A stretch of 64,000 bases of DNA from contig JAIWNI010000034.1 of assembly GCA_025331435.1 (NCBI GenBank), positions 62,001 to 126,000 of the forward strand, given 5' to 3'. Of the stretch, positions 36,811 through 47,687 are shown one piece after another (position 1 is the stretch's first letter; each line of letters begins with the position of its first letter). A program made the translations under genes and the position numbers. The notes beneath the pieces are model-generated. The model saw only the letters and a program-made list of their open reading frames with translations, ran no database searches and was not told the DNA's origin. Source of the stretch: Choanephora cucurbitarum. Lineage: Eukaryota > Mucoromycota > Mucoromycetes > Mucorales > Choanephoraceae.

Positions 36811-38002
36811 AAGATAAATGAGCTTTAGACTGAATCAAAGCTCGTCTTCTGTTGATTCATGAAGTCTGATTTCAAATCAAATGGATAGTAGTTTTCATGC
36901 AAATAGTGAATGGTAGCACAAGCTTATGTGTTTCATCTGACAATTGTTCATTCACCAGTTAATTTAGAGCTGGTTATCAAAAATTGTGAAGTATGAGAGA
37001 AAGATGTGGGAAAAAATGGCTGATAGACTATACGATCGGCACGTGTAACGTACACAGTCACCTTAAGAGTTTTTACAATAATGCAATAATACAATATATG
37101 TCCTGATCAAGATTGAAGCATCGTAGAATATTGCATTACCTTTTTTTAGTCTTCTTTGAAGCAACCAGTCAATTCGCATGTAGCCAAGAATCAAAAAAGA
37201 AGTGAGGGGTAGTATCTTACAACAAGCAGTGCAAATGTCTGTAATAAACAATGGATATATTTTTTTTTACAAAAATACCAGAAAAAAACATAGGTATAGA
37301 GGTATCCTCACCTTCACATGCTGTACAACACTATCCCTTACTCCCTTTTTGTTTCTTGGTTACATGCGAATTGATTGGTTACTGCGAAAGAGACTAAACA
37401 AAAAGAAAAAAGGAATGCAATATCCCACCTTGCTTCAATCAAGACAGATGCTTTGCTTGTGATAAAATTGAAAAGAGAATACTTAAGGAACTGCTTCGCG
37501 TTCTCTCTCTCTCTCTCTCTACATTTTTTCATTACTTGCAACACATAGAGTGTTTGAAACATCAACAAAAACAGAGTTGGCAGATTATAGCAGCTGTATT
37601 TGTAGCACAAACATCAGCCATATGACGATTATATAAGCATACATCAATTTAGTACATGGTTTGGTTGAGGCAGGAGAATCAAAGGACAAAAGGTCGTGTA
37701 AAGAAGGCGATGATAGCAAGAGATATTCAAATACAACTTTGTTAGTATGGCAAAATGAATCTCTCAGAATCTGCGAGTTGAGCTTTAAGCAAGCAGTTTG
37801 CAAACTCATCTGTTTTTTTTTAATTTGTCTGCACACTGGGAGTGATACTGGGAACAATGTTCCTGCCGGCCATAAAGAGAAATATAAACGCATTTTTTCA
37901 TTGTCATTTCAATTTTCATTTTATTCTCTTTCATTAAATTAAGATGTCTAATTTGATTGACAGTAAGATGTTTACCAGATTGTTTCGCTTCGATTACTAA
38001 CA
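36811..38002. other. Accessory intergenic stretch, no gene recognised
   Basis: Short open frames on both strands without a recognisable family. It includes a (CT)n microsatellite at 37502-37521. A near-repeat of about 20 bp, tacatgcgaattgattgg versus the reverse strand of ccagtcaattcgcatgta, occurs at about 37360-37378 and 37167-37184, forming an inverted repeat around 37.27 kb. Confidence 0.4.
37167..37378. repeat. Inverted repeat around 37.27 kb
   Basis: The sequence ccagtcaattcgcatgtagc at 37167-37186 is nearly reverse-complemented by ggttacatgcgaattgattgg at 37358-37378. Flanking bases on the inner side (caagaatcaaaaaaga versus cccttttt gtttcttgg) also pair in part. It could be a small MITE-like element or a hairpin relic. 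No target-site duplication was established. Confidence 0.45.
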
Positions 38003-40834
38003 ATGCCAATAGAACTTTCGGAATATATTAAAGAAAACAAAGATGCCTCTCTCAAAGGCTTTTTTTATAAGAACTTGACTCTCCTACAGCAGCATACATT
38101 TATAAGCAAGGAGGCCATAAGATCAAAGATGAAGGAAAGGTTCATTGTCTTCTTCAAGAATTATCATCCCGATTGCGACATGCCATCTGTAGAATACGAT
38201 TCCTCTTTTTGGTTGAATGTATTCAACTACAACAATGTCTGTATTTTTAGCAGTAATAATAAGAGATTAAAAAACTAAACTCTCATTCCGGTAGAAAACG
38301 CCTGTTGAAATCAGAACCTTAATATACAGTGTGAACGGAAATAAGCTACGGATTTACAAACTCCGCGATTGGAACACGTAACCCATTGTTGTTCTTTGTT
38401 GGTCTTCTCTTCACTCTTTTCACTCTTTTCTTAAAAAGCATACTAAAAAGAGCACTTCTCCAGCTATTCCCGTATGTAAAGAAGCAAAAAAAAAACACTT
38501 TTCTGATTATGAGTATGTTAGATTAGCCGACGCTTTTGTGTATCAAAGTAACAGTGCTCAGATTGCCAGAGATCTCGACCTTCCTGAATCAACTGTATGA
38601 TTAGCATATAAAAGACTTCAGCAAACAAATACCACTCTTCCTAAAACTCTAAGTGGAAGAAAGAGACTTTTTTCTGAAACTAATTTGAACCCGATTGAGA
38701 CAAGCATTTGCTGTCGACCTACTGAATCAATTAGGGCTCAGTATCGTCACTTTTTGAGTTCTGACAACAAGGTCTCTTTGTCCGCTTTTCGAGTAACTTT
38801 GGGTCGTATGAACTTCGCAACAGACAAACCAGCTTTGAAGCGAAGACACAAAGATTTGCGTTTAACTTGGGTCAAAGAAAGGCTTAACTGGACAAAAGGT
38901 GACTGGAACAAGGTAGTTTGGTCTGATGAGGCCAAGTTCATCCTAAAGAGTGCTAGTGTTGGAACTAGAGTAATTAGAAAGGATGGAGAAAGATACGAGG
39001 AGAGGCACATTAAGGGTACCCACAAGTTTGGTTTGGGTTCTGTGATGGCATCGGGATGCTGTTATGCAAAGGTATTAGCTCTCTTGTGGTACAACTCCAT
39101 TAATGCAAGGTACTCATTAAATTTAATTTTAAAGATCCGCAGCTTATTTCAGCTCACACTGTACAAGTGGTTCTATGCTTTGGTAAGTAGTATTTAAAAA
39201 CGATTAGGCTCCAACAGAGGTCTAACTATCTTTTCATAAAAAAAACACTGCTTTCAAACTTAGAACGAAGGCACAGGCGAAGACATCTATGAGCAAAACA
39301 AGCAAGCAGTTGACCAGTTTCTCAAGAGCGAAACCAGCCATGCCAAAGCTTTGTTTGACAAGATGAGCATCAGGATGCTTCAACGGTTTGATGAATTGAA
39401 AGCCAACGATATCCATGTACTCAAGTAAGTGAAATTGCAATTATATCAATAGGCATTATCTAATTGACTTTTTGCGCAGGCTGTCTATGTTATACATTGT
39501 TGACACTACTGAAAATAATGAAAAAGTGCTGAAGAGATACATTGACAACGATTTTTTCTGGCAGCATGTCGATAGATGTCAATCCCAACCTCTCAATTAC
39601 TTATCAGAAGCAATAAAGGCAGATATCAGAAAGATTTGTGGCAACATCATCAAGGTACGAAAAACTGATTTTTACTCTGATTACCTTTTTGTGTTGATTC
39701 ATATCAAAAATAGGAGGCCAAGCGTGGTATCAATTTCGGTCTTGTAGCTGTGCTTAAGGAGCAACTTGCATTAGCAGAAAAAGACGAAACAAGCTCTGTT
39801 AAATACCAGACCTTACAGGCAATGAGCTTCTTGTAAGTATTATCGAGCTGTTCTCTACCGGTCGTCTTAACTCCCTTTTCTTTTTTTTAAAAAAAAAAAC
39901 ACTATGCTTTCTAACATAAACTTTCTATTGTTATTTTAGGTTGCATGGGTTCCAAGTCTGGCCCAAGTCGCCTAAGGAATCAGAAGCACAAAGAGTGAGT
40001 CGAGTTGATGAACTTATCAACATTATTTTTAAAGACTGCTCATTGAAGACCAAGACGTAAGTATGAAAACTGCTCTACTAGTGCTTTTATTAATTTTTCT
40101 TAGTGGAGAGACTGTAGGTAATGCCACCAAGAAGGCATATTGTTACAATGAAAGCAGCTATTCAAGCTTTTGCAGAAGTAAGACTACCTCTTCCGCTGGT
40201 GCCGCTGCTCCTGCTAACACTATTTCTTCGTCCTCTGCTGCTTCAAGCAACTTTGGACGAAAAATAGATTTGGTGGTGAAAGATAACCAAGATGCTGAAC
40301 TTGCATTTTGTGAGTTCAAGGCGGAATTTAAGACAACAACTGCCAGCCATCAGCAAAGCAAGACCTTGAGGTTGAACCTCACCATCTTGCAAAAGATGAA
40401 AGAAATGTTTATTGACAAGCAGTTTTTTTCTTTTGTTTGGACCGGTAAGTGATTAGCATGCAATATTTAATAGCTCTAACTATAACTGTAACAAAAGGGT
40501 CTTTTGGTACTTTCTTTTCGTTGCAGGAATATCAAGACATATTCATTGCTCGACCTGCTGAGCCATTTGTGGTGCCAGTGAATCTTGTGCAGCTAGATGA
40601 AGATTTCTGTGATACGATAATCACGCTGCTGAACTGGAAGGTAAATTGACAAAGTATATTATTCAATATAAATAACGTTTTTTTTTGTCTCTCTCTTTTA
40701 TATAAACCAAATAGCACCACTTGATTGAGACCAGCGAGGAACTCTTTCGTGCAAAAAGCAAGCCACAAAGAAGAAAGATGGAGTCACCTGATGTTTGCTT
40801 TACAATCGTCCATCAGAAGAAAAGAAAGACTTGA
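38003..40834 (+). pseudogene. PD-(D/E)XK-motif gene interrupted by a Tc1/mariner insertion
   Basis: A nine-exon gene whose frame is intact except for one transposon insertion. Exons are 38003-38236, 38295-38326 plus 39164-39182 (split by the element), 39264-39424, 39480-39654, 39714-39832, 39940-40056, 40104-40444, 40498-40640 and 40715-40834. All phases agree. Without the element and one TA the coding length is 1461 nt (486 aa). The N-terminal two thirds are helical and unrecognised. In exon 7 an Ala/Ser linker precedes NFGRKIDLVVKDNQDAELAF then CEFKAEF. The D and the E-x-K fit motifs II and III of PD-(D/E)XK nucleases. The first donor (GTCTGT) is weak. Nuclease activity is inferred; no family name could be assigned. 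It may be an accessory effector or a mobile-element gene. Confidence 0.65.
38327..39161 (+). mobile_element. Internally deleted Tc1/mariner element with TIRs and TA duplication
   Basis: The 835 bp element begins CAGTGTGAACGGAAATAAGC and ends with the reverse complement of CAGTGTGAGCTGAAATAAGC. Over the outer 34 bp the ends agree at 28 positions. It is flanked by TA at 38325-38326 and 39162-39163, the Tc1/mariner target duplication. Inside, a transposase remnant reads an HTH part (AQIARDLDLPESTV, then a TGA stop at 38598-38600) and the first part of the DDE domain (WNKVVWSDEAKFIL). The coding sequence stops after VLALLW, so the second D and the last acidic residue are missing. It is non-autonomous and must have been moved by another element's transposase. 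It lies in an exon of the PD-(D/E)XK-motif gene. Confidence 0.88.
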
Positions 40835-40863
40835 GGCGTTCAGATTTGCAGCCTTCTTCTTTT

Positions 40864-40985
40864 GTTATTATTATTATTGTTATTATTATTATTGTTATTA
40901 TTATTATTGTTATTATTATTATTGTTATTATTATTATTGTTATTATTATTATTGTTATTATTATTATTGTTATTATTATTGTTGT
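40864..40985 (+). repeat. Minisatellite, 15-bp unit ATTATTATTATTGTT
   Basis: About eight near-perfect tandem copies of a 15-bp T/A/G unit start 30 bp after the stop of the PD-(D/E)XK-motif gene. Open frames here in all phases (poly-Ile/Val, poly-Tyr, poly-Asn) are artefacts of the repeat. Confidence 0.9.
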
Positions 40986-43438
40986 TATTGCTGTTATCAT
41001 TTTTATTTGTACTATTGTCTTTAGCCATACTAGTGTAGCCTTTTTATGAGATGAGAGCATTTGCCAATCTAAACTTGCAGATTGCTTATGTCACCAAGGG
41101 GTTCAACAGCTTTAGTAAGATGTCATGAATGCATTATATGCTTGATTTCGATGGCGTTTTGCATTTCTTCTATTGAATGCCTTTTTTCAAACTTGTCATT
41201 CGATGTCCTGACAAAGCTGTCAACCAAATCCATTTTTTAAAAACCAATATTTACATGTCCTTCTTTTCCTCAAAATGATTTTCTTTAGCTATCAATGAGT
41301 GCTGTATGTGTATTTGTCTTTTGGAATGATCGCTTCTTATCCATGAACGCTAATCTAGGATTGTCAGATATAATTTGTATCACGAACGAAGAAGTTGGTC
41401 TAGTAAACAAATTTAGTAGAGTCTTGGACACGTAAAGAAGCAAAAATAGTGCCTCTTTCCGAGCCAACAGGTAAACGGTGTCGAGCCTTCAATGCAGTCG
41501 CTGGTATAGATTTCTGGTACAAACCAACAACGAAACATACATTCCTCTGTTGATCCGACACTTATCACGTTAGCTAGTGCATCTCCAACCGACATGAGAA
41601 CAAAAGGGAGACGTGCTATGAAGCAGAGCTTCAGCGCATCACTTTCTCTTCAAACCAAATCAAAGCCAAAAAAATAAAAGCAAGGTAGAGATATTGTGAC
41701 TACTTCACAAGGAATGGTCGCAGGTAGTTGATATGCATATGGTAGGAAAGCTCTTTCATCTTTGCTTTAATATAATTCTCTAAAAATGTACGCTAAAAAG
41801 ATATTCTTCACACTAAAAATTTTAATATTGAAACTCTTACCCTTTTGAGTCAGATGGTCGATGGCATCGTCAACAACAGACTCGAACAACACCACATCGC
41901 GAAGCTTGACCTCCGCCATATTTTAATTGAGATCCTTGGCATCACTGACTATGCTGCTCAGAAAGCAATGCTATATTCAATGGACATTTGGAACCTTTGA
42001 AAAAAAACGTATGAGTCGTTCTCCTCGTCAATTAAGACCAGAATATATTTCTGCCGTGATGGAAAACAACAAAGAATGGCGAGTGTCTACAGTCAGAAGT
42101 CTTACAGCAGCACTCAAAGAACAAAAAAAGACATCATAGTGAGCTATGATGTTCTCTTAAAGGACTTGCGCACTATGAAGTTAAGTTACAAGAAGGGTGA
42201 AAGGAGAGACTTTCTTCTCGACAGCCCTGAGTGAGACACTCCAAGGTCTTGAAACAAAACTTGAGATTTCTCTGAAGAATATAGACCAAGAGTCATTAGT
42301 ATCAGTTTAGAAAGACACAACAGATACTATCATACAGTATTCAAAGGAGTTTAATGATAGTTGTGCACTTTTGGAACGAGTTGAAGATAAAGATGATTAA
42401 AAAATGTACTTTTTTCTGAATTCTGAAAAGGTCTTTTTTAATCAAAATCGATGAAATCCACTTTTTAAGCTTCCTCAAGTTATAATGATCAGAGAGAAAC
42501 AGGACTTATGCCAAAAAAAATTCGCAACTTTTTTCTGATCGAATGGTACCACTCTTGCAAAAATCTGATGACTCTAGCGAGAGTAAATAAAAAACGGAGT
42601 GGGGTGAAACTTTCGACATATATCTCTACTAATGAATTCTTTTGAAATGACAGAGGCACCAATTCTTGGTGAAACAATCTATCATGTGCTATACACAGAT
42701 TGCATAGACTCACTTGGTTGTACATGGTTACATTTTAGTTCAACAAAGCTCAGTATTTAATGCAGATGATGTATTTTTTTGAGGATGGTATTCTCGGAAA
42801 GTGTTTGTGTATTAAAAAGTCCTGAGGATTCAGAAGACAGTTTCAAACAAAAGAAAGTAAAGTGCTTTAGGTCGGTGTAGAGAGCTGATTCATCAATAGA
42901 AAATGCGATTACTCGTAAAGATCTCATCTGGTTTTACTCAGTATTGCACCCATCGATACTTGGCTTCAGGAGCTTTGATTACTATAGTCTATGAATCATG
43001 CTAAAAGAAGAGCTCAAACATGATTCTAATTCACAACCATATCAGTTAACAGCATAGTGTTCTAGTAGAGTAAAATGGTTTTGATAAAAAAAATCAGCAA
43101 CGCCATTTTCTTCTCGACAGTCTGTGCGTTGCTTTATTGGAATGCAGTGCAATATAACATAATCTCTATCGAAGCGATACATTATGCGAATGAGCTGAAT
43201 GCATATATATACATTACTATGAAAAAGAAGAGAACAGCTTCAATAAATCATATTTTGAAGCTTGAAGTTACTTAGATGTGCAATGTGGATTAGAAAGAAG
43301 TGAATGAAAGAAAGTGTATGTGTGAAATGCAGTAACAAGATAAATCTAACAAGACAAAAAAAAAGAGAGAGAAGGAGAGAATATACAAATGAAACTATCT
43401 AACAAAGGTGAAAAGCAAATACTACGGTACAAAGTGCA
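40986..43438. other. Accessory intergenic stretch with unrecognised coding debris
   Basis: Contains an ATG-led 49-codon piece at 41853-42002 (MVDGIVNNRLEQHHIAKLDL), preceded by an AG acceptor. Fragments up to about 42230 follow it, including SYDVLLKDLRTMKLSYKKGE. They look like remains of a gene but match no family I recognise. A 66-codon ATG-led frame at 43075-43275 is also unrecognised. Nothing else is supported. Confidence 0.35.
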
Positions 43439-46022
43439 TCAATAAATAAGCGATCGAGCCCATTCATCTCCTACAGAAATTAGTTCAAACGTATAGTCAG
43501 CAGGTTCAATGCTTTTAGCACCGTGATGAGAGGAAGAAGAAGCGCTTGGTGTGCCCACTGCTCCAACGGCCGCTGCTGCTGCTGCCACTGCTGCCGCTGA
43601 GACAGATCCAGAAGGTGATGAATGAGAGCTAGATTGAGGCTGATAACAAGCATCAAATGCAAATTGCCCCGATATCATCAAATTTGTATTGTTTGGATGG
43701 AAAGGCGAACCGTGTCTTTCAGGAGATACAGAACCATAACCCGAGCGATTATCTAGTGCATCTGCTCTTGGATAAAGATGGTGCTCCATTGTAGTTTGAA
43801 TAGCCTCGCTTACACTAGCATCTTCTTTGTGACACATGTCACTAATGGCAGAGAAAGCAGACACATAAGAAGATGGTATAGATATACTGTTCAAGGTGAC
43901 ATGGTTGGGTGTTGCCATGCCATTTGGTTGAAGAGTTAAGTCGACAAGGCGAGCAAAGTTGCCAAGATCGCGCATGGGAATCTGCTCTACGGTAGCACGT
44001 ACATCCTCTAAACTCTTTCTAAATTGCATTTTGGCACTTTCGGATATATCTAAGCGAGGGTTGCTAAAATCAGCTGCATGGGTTAGTGCAGCAAAGACAC
44101 CAGAGAAGGTGGAGACAGCAAAGTTATACATTAAATGAGGATGTTGCACCGTAATTGATACGATATGTGTGATAGTATTAGCTAGTGTACGTCGGCGTTC
44201 CCGCTGGAGATGTTCATCTTGGTAGCGACAACACATGATGAGAGAAAGCTCCAGATCATAACATATTAAATGTAAATTGAGCACAACAGCAGAGGATGGT
44301 ACAAGAGGTATGTATTGTTGTACGCCAGGATTTGTGGCTGGCGTTGTCCATTTCAGTTCGGCCGGAAGTATCTCGCGCCATTGATGAATGGCATCCAAGA
44401 AATGCATGATTTGACTTTCCTCACTCATGGTCCATAAGCTTAAATTCTTAATATCATAAGTAAAGAAATGAATGATCTTTTCCATCAGCACCATCAAGCG
44501 ACACAATTGGCTAAAACCTTCGAGTACAAGACGCTCTTGGGCACTGTCTTCAGGCAAAGGTGTTGGGAAATCAAGTGCGACATCTTTTGACTTCAACATC
44601 CATGGTCGCTCCATTGTACAGCTCTCTAATTTGTCCATGACAAAACAAGTCCAAAGTACACGCTTTCGTAGTTCAATATCAAATTGAGACATTTGACTGC
44701 TATAGTTGGCTGTATGTAGACCTAACTCAAGGCACATACGGATGGCCATACCACTATACATCCAAGTACGGCTTGAACGTACCTTTAGTCTTCCTTGTGA
44801 ATTTTGAGATGTACTGTCACAATCATAGAGCGCCATATATAACAAAGCAATTACAGTAGAAATACGAGGTACATCCAAAAAATCATCTACCAATCGACGT
44901 GCACGATTATAGAATAGATCCCCATTTTGTTGCGTTGTGTCTGAACAGAAAGCCGGATGCTGATGGTTGTGTTTTGCTGCATGAGCATAAATAGCATTTA
45001 GTAAAAGAGGTGTGATAAGTGAGCCTTTGACTTTTAGTTGATCGTAAAACATGGATCTTGATAGAATGGGCAAGACATAATAACATTCATCAAAAAAGAC
45101 CTTAATCAGTTGCTCTTGGAGAGGCCGTGATGGCATATCTATAGATGATGTATAGTAATGAGGGAGTTGCGGCTCAGGCGTCCAGCGCACGAATTCGCCA
45201 TAGGTTCGCCAAGGTGTTACATTTTCGCTTCCTAGTTTTGAACTGTCATGGTGTAATGTCAGACGAACAAGGCCGTCTGTAAGTTGCTCCATCATCTTAT
45301 CTGGACGTGTAGCAGGCTGTATCAAGGATGGAGAATGTGAAGAGCCAATAGATTCTATCTGTTCCTGATGACAGGCAAACAAATTATCGGGTTTATCAGC
45401 AGCAAATATTTTTGGACTATCATGATCTGGTGTTACTGCTGTTGCTGTTGTTGTCGAAGATGATGGTGCCAAGTGTTGTTTTTGACGAAGTTGTCTATTC
45501 ATGTCCTGTAGATATGACTCGGCAATAGCTGATACGTTAGGCGTTGGTTCATCGACAGGATCAAGCCGTATATATGTCTCGTCATTATTCTTCAAATACA
45601 TGCATTTGCGTCTTCGTGCTATGAGCAAAATGCCAACAAGTTTAGTATACTGTAACATACTCTTAGCCTTTCTTTTCGTTTTACCTTTACACTATGTATT
45701 GAAAGCTATACTTTTAGTGAAAACATATACATGTATGAATATTTTTACATTATTCTTACCTGCATACAAGGCTGTTTACCATCACACTACACAAAAGAAA
45801 GAAAAAAGAATAGGTAAACTATCTCCCCAGAGAGTTGTTAACAAAAAGCTCAGAGAACTGTACCTTGATCTTCTTCATTCGACATGGATGACAAGCTCTT
45901 CCTACTTTGAGTCGTTTATGCCTACTGTCATCTACAACATCGTTAATAACATGTAACCTTGATTATTTCCAAAAATATTAAAAAAAAGTACCCCTTATTG
46001 GTAGTTCAAGAGTAGCGAACAT
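43439..46022 (-). CDS. Zn2Cys6 fungal transcription factor with a 7-nt microexon
   Basis: Gal4-class regulator. Proposed exons: 46022-45992, 45931-45864, 45760-45786, 45685-45691 and 45618-43439 (770 aa). The zinc cluster is spread over exons 2-5: RACHPCRMKKIK, CDGKQPCMQ, then the 7-nt exon TGTAAAG giving C-K and part of Ala, then RRRKC. Only with the microexon do all six cysteines appear in standard spacing and the phase match. The fungal-specific transcription factor domain lies at about residues 220-500 (SRTWMYSGMAIRMCLELGLH, ELRKRVLWTCFVMDKLES). The C-terminal part has Ser-rich and Ala-rich low-complexity stretches. The first exon is the least certain. Without splicing into the microexon the large last exon still encodes the regulatory domain. 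Confidence 0.82.
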
Positions 46023-47687
46023 GATATTATGAATTAATAGAAAGAATAAAGAAGGATACAAATACAAGCAGAGAGCAAAACCCCTATAAAGTGTATATGA
46101 AACAAAGAAAGGAAAGATAATAAGAGGAGAAGGGAAAAAAAGGGGGGAGGATTAGGTATAGAAAGCAATAAGACTGATGATACTTTCGCTACTGAATAAG
46201 GTCACACACTTGTTTCTGTTTGGCTGATTTTTATTTTGTTTTACCCCACTCAAAAATTAATTGGATGAGCATTAAGAAGAGTCATTTTATACTGCAGGCT
46301 CTGGGTATCTTGATAGCAAAAAAAATAAAAGGAAAAAACCCACACTGCTTAAAAGTGAACAACCAGGCACAATCCCTGAAGACAGTGAAAGATTAGAGGA
46401 AATGGAAATTAAAATAGAATGAGGCGAAGAGGTGGAAAGGGGTAGGACCTGCACACAAACCAAAAACCCAACATTGCCAAGACCAATTGTTGGTAAGTTT
46501 CCTTTTGATATCCCGACAACCCTTATGCTGGAATAATCTAAACGACCAACAAATTAAGGCTGTCACAGGATTTAATGGGGGGGATCAAAGAGAATCTATG
46601 AAAAGGATAAGTTTTCAAAAAAAAACAAAAGGAACATTTGCCATTGTCTTTGAGCAAGGATTATCATTAATATCACTGTTTTTCTTTATGTGTCTTCCAT
46701 TTTGCAAATGCGTATTAAAATTAATTTTGCTCGGCTTCTGCAGACAAACACTTTTAGACACACCACACTATCGAAGAAGCTGAAGAGTTTTGCCGCCCTA
46801 GATATTTCAAACACATTCAAAGCATTATGGCTTGTCCCAAAAGCATTCATCATCAAAAGCAAGCTCTACCAACGAGACACGCAGAGACAGAAGAATGATT
46901 GCAGTACGACTTGCCAAGAAGACGTGTTTACAAAGTCTGACAAGAACAAGAATTAACATGATTATTGCTTACTTTCATAATACAGTTAACGTCACTAGCA
47001 TAGAAATTTCACAAAAAGTTCTAGGAGCCAAGATATGACTAATTAGATATTGCAACACTTACTTTGTCATCTATCTTCCTAATTAAATTCATACGCGATT
47101 AATCTTTTCTTTTCTCAAACAAGCTTCCAACTCTTTGGTTGTCTTGTTTCCTTGGTTATTTAGATTCATTTCCTTGTGCTCACCCCTTTTATCATCATGA
47201 TAGAATCTAATTCTTTCTCTCTTTATTTTCCTTTTAGGTTGTAGGCTACTTCTTCTTAGGAAACATGATACTTACTTCTCATCGTGCGCCAGAAAAGAAA
47301 TATCACTTTGACTGTATGAACTTTTTTTTTTCAAAACTCTATTCCCTTTAAAAAAAGCTGATTGATTAGCTATTTCTTTAAGTGAAGAAAAAAAAATTGT
47401 TGTTTAACTGTTAAAAGAATACTGTTGAGTTCAAGTTTGAGTGGGAAAAAGCTTTTGTAAATAGAGTGATTAATCTGTCAAGAAAGTGAATGACTCAATA
47501 TAGCATTTGATGTGCGTATGAAAAAAAAAGATCAAAGCACAACAAAGATGTTTATATGTATAGTAGCTGGGTTTTTCTTTTCCATCATCGTTGAAAATAT
47601 CGACAAGAGTACAATCAAGTTTTGATTCAGTGATACAACATGCGTAAATGGAATAGGTGTAGAAGTACAAAATATTTATTTACGCTT
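46023..47687. other. Intergenic stretch, nothing recognised
   Basis: AT-rich sequence upstream of the Zn2Cys6 gene and downstream of the next minus-strand gene region. Short open frames only (up to 98 codons), with no domains or paired splice sites. Purine-rich runs occur at about 46060-46145. Confidence 0.5.

Noticed and set aside
38003..40834. Reading through the Tc1 element as a normal coding exon or as an intron
   Set aside because: The element contains in-frame stops, and its ends are TIRs next to a TA duplication rather than GT-AG splice sites.
40725..41060. Open frames of poly-Ile/Val, poly-Tyr/Cys and poly-Asn; also the thought of a CRISPR-like array
   Set aside because: All come from the 15-bp minisatellite. 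The units are contiguous with no spacers, and this is a nuclear eukaryotic sequence.
43480..43662. Minus-strand 60-codon Gln-rich frame
   Set aside because: Frame-shifted reading of the Ala-rich tail of the Zn2Cys6 regulator.
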